Shown here: in pieces, positions 33,417-40,975 of the stretch
Layout of the letters: each line of letters begins with the position of its first letter
Position numbering within the stretch: position 1 is the first letter of the stretch
From: Candidatus Tectimicrobiota bacterium
GTDB taxonomy: Bacteria > JACPUC01
Direction: 5' to 3'
Assembly: GCA_016192455.1 (NCBI GenBank)
Contig: JACPUC010000021.1
Span: 1-64,000 of the forward strand
DNA length: 64,000 bases
Notes under the pieces: model-generated
What the model was told of the DNA's origin: nothing
Database searches by the model: none
Seen by the model: only the letters and a program-made list of their open reading frames with translations
Program-made: the position numbers and the translations under genes

Positions 33417-34943
33417 ATGCAGCTTCCCACGATCCTCGATGACGCGGCCCGTCTGCATGGCGACCGCACGGCGCTGGTCATCTCCAGGGGCGGCGCCGCG
33501 GCGACGTTCCATGCCGTTCACCGGCGCGTCCGCCAGGCGGCTGCGGCGCTGCGGCGGCAAGGCTACGGCGCCGGCGAGCGGATCGCCCTGCTGCTGCCAA
33601 ACGGCGAGGCATTCCCCATCGTCTACTTCGCCGTCCTGCGGCTGGGGGCGATCGTGGTGCCGATCAACCCCCTGCTGAAGGCGATGGAGATTCGTCACAT
33701 CGTCTCGGACGCCGAATGCGCCGCCCTGGTGAGCAGCCCCGCCAAGCTGCCGGAGGCCGCCGCCGGCTGCCGCGAGGTCCCCGGCCTGCGGCAGCTCTTC
33801 CTCTACGGCGAAGAGGAGCCGCCGGGCGTCAATCTCCTTGCCCTCGCCGACGCCGAGACGCCGGATGCCGCCCCGGCCCCTGGGACCGAGGACGACACGG
33901 CGGTGATCATGTACACCTCCGGCACCACCGGCCGCCCGAAAGGGGCGATGCTGAGCCACCGCAACCTGCTCTCCAATGCCAGGAGCGGCGCCGCGCTCTT
34001 CGGGTTCGGAGCGGACGACCGCGTGTTGACCGCCCTGCCGCTGACGCACATCTACGGCCAGACCTGCACCCTGAACGCCCCCTGGCTGGCGGGCGCCTGC
34101 GTCGTCCTGCACGACCGCTTCGACGCCGCGGAGGTGCTCGAGTCGATCCAACGGCGCCGCGTCACGGCCTTCCTCGGCGTCCCCACCATGTTCTGGCACC
34201 TCAGGAACGCGCTCACCTCCGGTCCCCAGGCGGGCGCGGTCGATCTCCGCTCCATCCGCCTGCTCAACTCTGGCGGGGCGACCTTGCCGGTGGAGGTCCT
34301 GCACGCCGTCAATGCGCTCTTTGGGGTGTCCATGCTCGAAGGGTACGGGCTCTCCGAAACCTCCCCCATCGTCCTCTCGAACACCGTCACCGGGGTGAAG
34401 AAACCCGGTTCGGTGGGGGTGCCGATCCCCGCGGTGGAGGCGCGGGTGGTGAACGACCGGGACGAGCCGCTGCCGCCCCGCGAGGTGGGCGAGATCGTGG
34501 TGCGCGGCCCGAACGTCATGCAGGGGTACTTCAGGAACCCCGCGGCCACCGCCGAGGTCATGCGCGGCGGCTGGTTCCATAGCGGCGATCTCGCCTACGT
34601 CGACGAGGACGGCTACTTCTTTATCGTCGGCCGCAAGAAAGAGATCATCAACCGCGGCGGCTACAACGTCTACCCGCGCGAGGTGGAGGAGGTGCTTTAC
34701 TCCCATGCCAAGGTTCGCGAGGCCGCCGTCGTCGGCGTGCCCCACGTGGCGCGGGGGGAAGAGGTCAAGGCGTTCGTGGCGCTCCACGACGGCTGCAGCG
34801 CCACGGCCGAGGAGATCATCGCCTACTGCCGGGAGCGCATCGCCAGCTATAAATGCCCGTCTATCGTGGAGTTCCTCGATGCCCTTCCGAAAGGCACAAC
34901 AGGGAAAATCCTCAAGCGAGCCTTAACCGATCACGCCGACTAG
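33417..34943 (+). CDS. Class I acyl/aryl-CoA synthetase (AMP-forming)
   Basis: A 508-residue ANL-superfamily adenylating enzyme. The P-loop-like A3 motif is YTSGTTGRPKG (about 164-174). GYGLSETSP (about 310), the hinge GRKKEIINRGGYNVYP and the adenylation Lys in LPKGTTGKILKRAL near the end are all intact. ATG 33417 follows AGGGA by eight bases. It should activate a carboxylic acid as its CoA thioester before further breakdown, a sensible last step for the acids released by the UbiD, hydantoinase or FAH-type enzymes. It lies 102 bp after the dihydropyrimidinase-like gene on the same strand. Confidence 0.92.
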   Translation: MQLPTILDDAARLHGDRTALVISRGGAAATFHAVHRRVRQAAAALRRQGYGAGERIALLLPNGEAFPIVYFAVLRLGAIVVPINPLLKAMEIRHIVSDAECAALVSSPAKLPEAAAGCREVPGLRQLFLYGEEEPPGVNLLALADAETPDAAPAPGTEDDTAVIMYTSGTTGRPKGAMLSHRNLLSNARSGAALFGFGADDRVLTALPLTHIYGQTCTLNAPWLAGACVVLHDRFDAAEVLESIQRRRVTAFLGVPTMFWHLRNALTSGPQAGAVDLRSIRLLNSGGATLPVEVLHAVNALFGVSMLEGYGLSETSPIVLSNTVTGVKKPGSVGVPIPAVEARVVNDRDEPLPPREVGEIVVRGPNVMQGYFRNPAATAEVMRGGWFHSGDLAYVDEDGYFFIVGRKKEIINRGGYNVYPREVEEVLYSHAKVREAAVVGVPHVARGEEVKAFVALHDGCSATAEEIIAYCRERIASYKCPSIVEFLDALPKGTTGKILKRALTDHAD

Positions 34944-35527
34944 CCCGCCAATCGGGCGTGGCGGAGGAGAGATCGCCTTCGTTCTCGCCTGCATGCCGCC
35001 CGGGGCCGAGGGAATCCCCCTCGGACCCCGATCTTCCGAAAGGGAAGGGGTTGAGACCTGCCCGGCGCTGGGCAAACCGGTGCCGCGGGGCCGGCGGCCC
35101 CGCCTGCGAAGCCCTCGACAGAGGTCGCGGTGTTCCAGACCCAGGCGGTCGCCGGGGGCAGCTCTTCAAAGAACATTTTTGACCTCGTGGGCTTGACGGT
35201 TGCTTTCACGAAACCAATAATAACGACCATTGTGCATTAGAGAAGGGAATAGCTTAAGACAGGCGTTGCGGCGGGAGATGGGATTTCCAGCGCAGGGGTT
35301 TGTGAAGGTTTTTATGTTTCTTTTTGGAGTTAGAATTTCAAAGGTTTCGTCCTTCTGAAACCGACAGAAGTCGCGCCGCATGAGGCAGATGCTGGGCGGC
35401 AAGAGAGGCGTGGAGGCTCGTGCCAGAGGGGAGTTCTGCTCCGCACCCGTTCGAGGATGATGGCATGAGATGAGGAGCGTAGGTTGGGCGTGGCGCTCGG
35501 CGTGACCCACTAACTCTGGGGCCGACT
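34944..35527. other. Intergenic region and long leader of the respiratory operon
   Basis: The first half is GC-rich and featureless apart from CCGCCA...TGGCGG just after the ligase gene, with no U-tract. From about 35161 the sequence becomes clearly richer in A+T. It contains the promoter at 35193, a TAGAAT box (35331-35336) with a weak -35 partner, and the hairpin GGTTTC-N8-GAAACC (35343-35362). No coding frame is supported. Confidence 0.5.
35193..35221 (+). promoter_or_regulatory. Promoter of the respiratory-complex operon
   Basis: TTGACG (35193-35198), a 17-base spacer and AATAAT (35216-35221) match five of six consensus bases in each box. Transcription would start near 35228, leaving about 300 nucleotides of leader before the first gene. 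The terminator at 42350-42390 would close the unit. Confidence 0.6.
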
Positions 35528-36073
35528 ATGACGCGGAATGGAATTCTGGCGCTCCTGGTGTTCATTGTCCTCGTTGGTGCGCTGCTCATCGTCTGGAAAA
35601 CCTCCGCCCAACCCAGCATCCAGCAACCGATTGCCTACAACCACAAACGGCACATCAGCGAGGGTCTTGCCTGCAAGGACTGCCACAAGAGCGCCCTGAC
35701 GGGCGAAGCCGCCGGTCGGCCGAGCGAGCAGACGTGTCGCGACTGCCACGATCCCGGCGAGCTTGAGGAGGGTACGGAGGGGAAGAATCCTGAGATCGTC
35801 AAGCTCCTCACCTACCTCAAGGAGAAGGCGCAGATTCCCTGGCGCCGCATCTTCCAGCTTCCAGAGCATGTCTACTTTTCCCATGTTCGGCATGCGACAG
35901 TCGCCAAGGTGGCGTGTGAAACCTGCCATGGTCCGATGGCGGAAGCCGTGCGACCGCCGAGCGCCCCCTTGGTCTCCATCACGATGGACTTCTGCATCAA
36001 CTGCCACGTGCAGCAGCGGAGTGCGCGCGCGGGCGCAGCGACAACCCGCGACTGTAATGCCTGCCATAAATAG
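35528..36073 (+). CDS. Pentahaem cytochrome c, membrane-anchored (QrcA/ActA-like)
   Basis: A 181-residue multihaem cytochrome. An N-terminal helix (GILALLVFIVLVGALLIVW, 5-23) anchors or exports it. Five CxxCH motifs follow at 49-53, 70-74, 130-134, 156-160 and 176-180. Extra histidines in FSHVRH and YNHKRH are probable distal ligands, the class III/c7 arrangement. It heads a six-gene unit with molybdopterin, FeS and NrfD subunits, exactly as QrcA (six haems) and ActA (five haems) do in quinone-linked complexes. It probably wires the complex to soluble cytochromes. The ATG has GGGG six bases upstream. Confidence 0.9.
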   Translation: MTRNGILALLVFIVLVGALLIVWKTSAQPSIQQPIAYNHKRHISEGLACKDCHKSALTGEAAGRPSEQTCRDCHDPGELEEGTEGKNPEIVKLLTYLKEKAQIPWRRIFQLPEHVYFSHVRHATVAKVACETCHGPMAEAVRPPSAPLVSITMDFCINCHVQQRSARAGAATTRDCNACHK

Positions 36074-36142
36074 AGGCAGCCGAGCGGGCGCGGCACGGCT
36101 CCGGGGGAACCGCTGCGGGCGCTGCCCAGAGAAGGATGCGGC

Positions 36143-38626
36143 ATGAGGTACACGCGGCGCCATTTTCTCCAGACCCTGGGAGGCGCGGGCGTCGGGCTGG
36201 CGCTGAGCAGCTTCGGCTTCGCCGCGAGCGAGAAGCCGGAGGATCTTCACGATACGTGGCCCGATCGCCAGGAGACCTGGAGCATCTCCATCTGCCAGCA
36301 GTGCCCCGGCGGCTGCGGTATCCGGGTGCGGCAGGTGGGCGGGCGGCCGGTCAAGATCGAGGGCAACCCCGACCACCCGGTGAACCAGGGACGCCTCTGC
36401 CCCAAAGGGCAGAGCGCCCTGCACGCGCTCTATGATCCCGACCGCATCCGCACGCCGTTGCTGCGCACCGGCAAGCGCGGCGCCGGCGCCTGGAAGCCTC
36501 TCGGCTGGGACGAAGCGCTGGGGATGCTGCGGCAACGCCTAGCCGGGCTGCAGGCGCAGGGCGAGCCCCACCGCCTGGCGATCCTCGGCGGCCAGTACCG
36601 CGGCTTCATGGATCCCCTCTGGCGCCGCTTTGCCCATGCCTACGGAACGCCGAACTACATCCGCCTCAACTGCTTGCAAACGGATCAGGCGATGCTCGCG
36701 CACGTCCTCTCCCAGGGAGCCCAGGCGCCGCTCAGCTTCGATCTGCGCCATGCGCGCCTCATCCTCTCCTTCGGCTGCAACCTTCTGGAGACCTGGCAGT
36801 CCCCCGTGCACGTCGCCCGCGCCTATGCCGACACGGTGAGCGCCGCGGGCGGGCGCACCGCCAGATTGGTGCAGGTGGACCCCCGTTTCTCCCCCACCGC
36901 CGCCAAGGCGGACCAATGGGTTCCCATCGAACCGGGCAGGGACGGCGCCCTGGCGCTGGGGCTCGCCTACGTGCTGATTCGCGAGAACCTCTATGACGAC
37001 CAGTTCGTGCGCAACTTCACCTTCGGCTTCCATGATTGGGTCGATGACCACGGGGTGCGCCAGCGCGGTTACCGCAGCGTCGTCCTCGACACCTACGAGC
37101 CGAGCCACGTCGCCGAGATCACCGGGGTGCCGGTGGAGACCATCATCCAGTTGGCGCGCGAGTTCGGCGCCCGGAAGCCGGCCCTGGCCATCGGCAGCCG
37201 CGGCGTCTCCCAATACTCCAATGACAACCTGAGTCGTCTCGCGGTGCACAGCCTGAACGCGCTCGTCGGCAACATCGGCCAGAAGGGAGGGGTGCTGGGA
37301 CAGAACGTCCTCCCCTTCACTCCCTGGCCCTCCTTCGAGCTGGATGGGGCGGCGCGGCGCGGCGTCGCCATGCCACGCGTCGACGGCGCCGGTCAGGGCC
37401 GCTACCTCCTCAGCACCGATGCCTTCCAGGCGCTGCCGCAAAACCTCAAAGCGGACAAGCCCTACTCCATCGATACCCTGCTCATCTACGGCACGAACCC
37501 ACTCCTTTCCCATCCAAGCGGCGCCGGCTTCAGCGGCGTCCTCGATCATGTTGGCTTCGTGGTGAGCTTCTCGCCTTACTACGACGAGACGGCCATGATG
37601 GCCGACCTCGTGCTTCCCGACCACACGCCCCTCGAACGCTGGTTGGACGACCCCCTCACCCAGTTGGCCGGTTTCTCCGCCTTCAGCATCGCTCCGCCGG
37701 TGGTCTCCCCCCTCTTCGAGACGAGATCGACGGGTGACGTCGTGCTCAGGTTGGCCGCCATGCTGGGCGGCGTTCCAGCGCTCGCCCTCCCCTGGAAGAG
37801 CTACGAGGACCTCCTCCGCTTCAGCGCCCGCGGCCTCTTCGAGGCAGGGTTCGGCCATGTCATCTCGATTCCGGAACGCGAGGGATTCCGGCAGCTCCTA
37901 CGCCAGCGCGGGTACTGGAGGAGGGAGCTTGCGACCTTCGACGACTTCTGGAAGGCCCTGGTGAGCCGCGGCGCCTGGTGGGATGCCGAGGAGAACTACG
38001 GGGCGCTGGCGATGGTCCTGCACACCCCGTCGCGCCGCTACGAGTTCTACTCGCAGACCCTCCGCCGTCAGGTGGAGGAGGAAGCGCGCAAGCTTGCCGA
38101 GCGCGAGAAGGGGCTTGATGTCGGGGCTGCCGTGAAGCGCCTTGCCGGCGAGCTGCACCTCGGCCAGAACGAACAACTCTTCTACCTGCCGCACTATGAA
38201 GAGCCGAGCTTTCGTGGGGAGGATCGCAGTTACCCCCTGCACTTCGGGTCCTACAAACTCATGAGCCGCTATGGCGGCCGTACCGGCAATCAGCCATGGC
38301 TGCAGGAACACCCCGCGGCGTTCATCGAGAGTGACTGGGACCCCTGGGTCGAGATCAACCCGGTCACGGCGCGCCGACTCAACATCCAAGACGGCGAGTG
38401 GGTGTGGGTCGAATCAAGCAAGGGGCGGCTGCGGGCCAAGGCCCGCCTCTATCCGGGAACGCGGCCCAACATGGTGAATATGGCCACGGGGGCCGGCCAT
38501 ACCGCGATGGGCCGCTGGGCCCAGGGGGTCGGCGCCAACCCGAATGAGGTCATCCTGCCGGGAAGCGATGTGGTGCGCGGCTTTGGAACGCTGGGAGAGA
38601 CCCGGGTGCGGATCGTGAAACTCTAG
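36143..38626 (+). CDS. Molybdopterin oxidoreductase-family catalytic-type subunit (QrcB/ActB-like)
   Basis: An 827-residue periplasmic subunit with a twin-arginine signal (YTRRHFLQ, then a short hydrophobic stretch). The [4Fe-4S] site is Cys51-x2-Cys54-x3-Cys58-x27-Cys86. MopB-fold segments follow: ARLILSFGCNLLE, YGTNPLLSHP and the C-terminal NPVTARRLNIQDGEWVWVES. In active PsrA/PhsA-type enzymes a Cys about eight residues after GTPN coordinates Mo. Here the aligned segment is GTPNYIRLNCLQTD, with a Cys (177) two positions early and Gln179 at the usual place. Mo ligation is therefore doubtful, as reported for QrcB. It is separated from the FeS subunit gene, unlike fused ActB. Confidence 0.9.
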   Translation: MRYTRRHFLQTLGGAGVGLALSSFGFAASEKPEDLHDTWPDRQETWSISICQQCPGGCGIRVRQVGGRPVKIEGNPDHPVNQGRLCPKGQSALHALYDPDRIRTPLLRTGKRGAGAWKPLGWDEALGMLRQRLAGLQAQGEPHRLAILGGQYRGFMDPLWRRFAHAYGTPNYIRLNCLQTDQAMLAHVLSQGAQAPLSFDLRHARLILSFGCNLLETWQSPVHVARAYADTVSAAGGRTARLVQVDPRFSPTAAKADQWVPIEPGRDGALALGLAYVLIRENLYDDQFVRNFTFGFHDWVDDHGVRQRGYRSVVLDTYEPSHVAEITGVPVETIIQLAREFGARKPALAIGSRGVSQYSNDNLSRLAVHSLNALVGNIGQKGGVLGQNVLPFTPWPSFELDGAARRGVAMPRVDGAGQGRYLLSTDAFQALPQNLKADKPYSIDTLLIYGTNPLLSHPSGAGFSGVLDHVGFVVSFSPYYDETAMMADLVLPDHTPLERWLDDPLTQLAGFSAFSIAPPVVSPLFETRSTGDVVLRLAAMLGGVPALALPWKSYEDLLRFSARGLFEAGFGHVISIPEREGFRQLLRQRGYWRRELATFDDFWKALVSRGAWWDAEENYGALAMVLHTPSRRYEFYSQTLRRQVEEEARKLAEREKGLDVGAAVKRLAGELHLGQNEQLFYLPHYEEPSFRGEDRSYPLHFGSYKLMSRYGGRTGNQPWLQEHPAAFIESDWDPWVEINPVTARRLNIQDGEWVWVESSKGRLRAKARLYPGTRPNMVNMATGAGHTAMGRWAQGVGANPNEVILPGSDVVRGFGTLGETRVRIVKL

Positions 38627-38645
38627 CCTCGTGGAAGGGGACCAC

Positions 38646-39341
38646 GTGCCACGCTGGGCGATGGTGATTGATATCGATAAGTGCACCGGCTGCCAGGCCT
38701 GCGTGCTTGCCTGTAAAGCGGAGAACAACATCCCCGCCGTCAGCCGCGAGGAGAGCGCGCGCGGCCGCAGCATCAGTTGGATGCGCATCCTCCACGAAGT
38801 CGAGGGGGAGTACCCCGACGTGCGCCTGCGGTTCATCCCGCGCCCCTGCATGCACTGCGACAATCCGCCCTGCACGAAGGTCTGCCCCGTCATGGCCACC
38901 TACAAGGACCGCGACGGCATCGTGGCGCAAATCTACCCGCGCTGCATCGGCTGCCGCTTCTGCATGGCCGCCTGCCCCTACACCGTGAAGTACTTCAACT
39001 GGCACACCTACGAGATGCCGAACCTGCAGCAGCGCATGCACAATCCCGACGTCTCGGTGCGCACGAAAGGAGTGGTCGAGAAGTGCACCTTCTGCCACCA
39101 CCGCCTGCAACGCGCCCACGACGAGGCGCGCCGCCAGGGCCGACCCCTGGAGGCTGGCAGCTACACGACTGCCTGTTCACAGACGTGCCCGACGGGAGCC
39201 ATACGTTTCGGCGACCTCGATGATCGCGACAGCGAGGTGGCCCGCCTGGCGAAGAGCCCGCGGGCGTTCCGCCTGCTTGCAGAACTTGGCACGCAGCCGA
39301 AGGTCATCTACCTGACAGAACGGGACCGCCATGCGACCTGA
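38646..39341 (+). CDS. Four-cluster 4Fe-4S ferredoxin-type subunit (QrcC/PsrB/DmsB-like)
   Basis: A 231-residue electron-transfer subunit. GTG 38646 is preferred because AAGGGG precedes it by five bases and the product then starts (V)PRWAMVID, as homologues do. Sixteen cysteines form four cluster sites: CTGCQACVLAC at the start, CMHCDNPPCTKVCP, CIGCRFCMAACP and CTFC paired with CSQTCPTGA. It should pass electrons between the membrane subunit and the molybdopterin-like and multihaem subunits. The stop lies 10 bp inside the NrfD gene, and the preceding gene ends 19 bp upstream, so translation is tightly coupled. Confidence 0.93.
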   Translation: MPRWAMVIDIDKCTGCQACVLACKAENNIPAVSREESARGRSISWMRILHEVEGEYPDVRLRFIPRPCMHCDNPPCTKVCPVMATYKDRDGIVAQIYPRCIGCRFCMAACPYTVKYFNWHTYEMPNLQQRMHNPDVSVRTKGVVEKCTFCHHRLQRAHDEARRQGRPLEAGSYTTACSQTCPTGAIRFGDLDDRDSEVARLAKSPRAFRLLAELGTQPKVIYLTERDRHAT

Positions 39342-40677
39342 TGCACCCACCCTGGAGCTCGACCTCGCGCTCATCAACCCGATTGTGAAGACGAGCCGCA
39401 CCTTCTTCATCGCCGCGGCGTTCCTGCTCCTGGTGATTCTCTGGGCCAACTTGGCCTACCGCTCGCAGCTCGTGGAAGGGCTCGGCGTCACCGGCCTTAA
39501 CCAGCCGGTAAGCTGGGGCTTCTACATCACCAACTTCGTCTTTTTCATCGGCATCAGCCACGCCGGCACGCTCATCTCGGCTATCCTGCGCATCGCCCAG
39601 GCCGAGTGGCGCCGCCCCATCACGCGCATGGCCGAGGTCATCACCGTCGTCGTCCTCTTCCTGGGCGCCGTGAACATCATCTTTGACCTGGGCCGCCCCG
39701 ATCGCGCCCTCAATGTCATCTACTGGGGGCGCTACCAATCGCCCCTCCTGTGGGACGTTACGAGCATCACCACCTACCTGACAGCAAGTACCATCTACCT
39801 CTACCTTCCTCTCATCCCCGATGTCGCCATCCTGCGCGACCGGGTCAGCCGCTTCAACTGGCTCTACCGCATCCTCGCCCTGGGCTGGCGGGGCACCGAG
39901 CGCCAGGAGAAAGTGCTGCAGCGCGCCATCGCCATCATGGCCATCGTCGTCATCCCGGTCGCCGTGTCGGTGCACAGCGTCGTCTCCTTCGTCTTCTCCA
40001 TGACCCTGCAACCGATGTGGCACAGCACCATCTTCGGGCCGTACTTCGTGGTGGGAGCGATCTTCTCCGGCATCGCCGCGCTCATCATCGCCATGGTCGT
40101 GGTCCGCAAGGTCTACCACCTCGAAGCCTACATGAAGCCGATCCACTTCAACTACCTGAGCCTCCTCCTGCTCATCATGTCGCTGCTGTGGTTCTACTTC
40201 ACCTTCGCGGAGTACCTCACCGGCTACTACGGCGGGGAGCCGGAGGAGATGAAGGTCTTCTGGGCCAAGCTGACGGGGGATTTCGCGCCCTTCTTCTGGA
40301 GCATGGTGCTCTGTAACTTCTTCATTCCGGTCCTCATCCTGAGCTTCCGGCGCACGCGCACTATCCTCGGCGCCTTGCTCGCCTCGTCCACCGTGGTCAT
40401 CGGCATGTGGATCGAGCGCTTCATCATCATCGTGCCGACGCTGTCGCACCCGCGCCTGCCACACGCCGCGGCCATCTACCTGCCCAGCCTCGTCGAGTGG
40501 GCGATGTTCGCCGGCAGCATTGCCACCTTCATCCTGCTCTACATGGTCTTCACGAAGCTCTTCCCGATCATCTCGCTGTGGGAAATCCAGGAAGGTCGCG
40601 AGGTCGGCTTGCGGCACATGGAGGAACGGGTGCGCGCCTATCTCCCCTCGACACCCACGCCAAGCAGCCAGGTTTGA
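39331..40677 (+). CDS. NrfD/PsrC-family quinone-interacting membrane subunit
   Basis: A 448-residue polytopic protein of about ten helices, the length of PsrC, QrcD and ActC. Visible landmarks are GFYITNFVFFIGISHAGTLISAILR, which holds the conserved helix-2 His, IIFDLGRPDR, VHSVVSFVFS, and FWSMVLCNFFIPVLIL. NrfD subunits bind quinone at the periplasmic face and carry no metal themselves. The gene overlaps the FeS subunit by 11 bp, and the next small membrane gene begins 49 bp later. This is the membrane core of the complex. Confidence 0.92.
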   Translation: MRPDAPTLELDLALINPIVKTSRTFFIAAAFLLLVILWANLAYRSQLVEGLGVTGLNQPVSWGFYITNFVFFIGISHAGTLISAILRIAQAEWRRPITRMAEVITVVVLFLGAVNIIFDLGRPDRALNVIYWGRYQSPLLWDVTSITTYLTASTIYLYLPLIPDVAILRDRVSRFNWLYRILALGWRGTERQEKVLQRAIAIMAIVVIPVAVSVHSVVSFVFSMTLQPMWHSTIFGPYFVVGAIFSGIAALIIAMVVVRKVYHLEAYMKPIHFNYLSLLLLIMSLLWFYFTFAEYLTGYYGGEPEEMKVFWAKLTGDFAPFFWSMVLCNFFIPVLILSFRRTRTILGALLASSTVVIGMWIERFIIIVPTLSHPRLPHAAAIYLPSLVEWAMFAGSIATFILLYMVFTKLFPIISLWEIQEGREVGLRHMEERVRAYLPSTPTPSSQV

Positions 40678-40726
40678 GACCTGGCCGACGTTCCGCCGCA
40701 GCCCGGGTGCTGCGGGAGGGTCAAGG

Positions 40727-40975
40727 ATGCAACGCGATCCACGCTGGGTGTTGTACGTGCAGAACGCGGGGCTCTTCCTCTTCACCGTCTTCGTGTTCGG
40801 CGTCATCGGCTGGATCATTCGCCTCATCCGGCTCTCCTGGACGCTCGATGACAGTCCTTCCGGGTCGATCGCCATCTCGCTCATCGCCATCCCGGTTTTC
40901 CTCTTGCTCCTGGGCGTCGTCAACTACGTCTTCTGGGGCATCCGTGGCGCCGTCGAGAAGGAGGATTCGCAATGA
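40727..40975 (+). CDS. Small two-helix membrane subunit of the respiratory unit
   Basis: An 82-residue protein with two clear membrane helices (LYVQNAGLFLFTVFVFGVIGWII and AISLIAIPVFLLLLGVVNYVFWGI, in outline), joined by a short acidic hairpin (LSWTLDDSPSG). GGGAGG lies upstream of the ATG, and the stop overlaps the next start as ATGA, so it is surely translated with the operon. I do not recognise the family. Size and topology recall accessory subunits such as ActF/ActD-type or cytochrome-oxidase small subunits. It may stabilise the NrfD subunit or anchor the tetrahaem cytochrome. Confidence 0.85.
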   Translation: MQRDPRWVLYVQNAGLFLFTVFVFGVIGWIIRLIRLSWTLDDSPSGSIAISLIAIPVFLLLLGVVNYVFWGIRGAVEKEDSQ

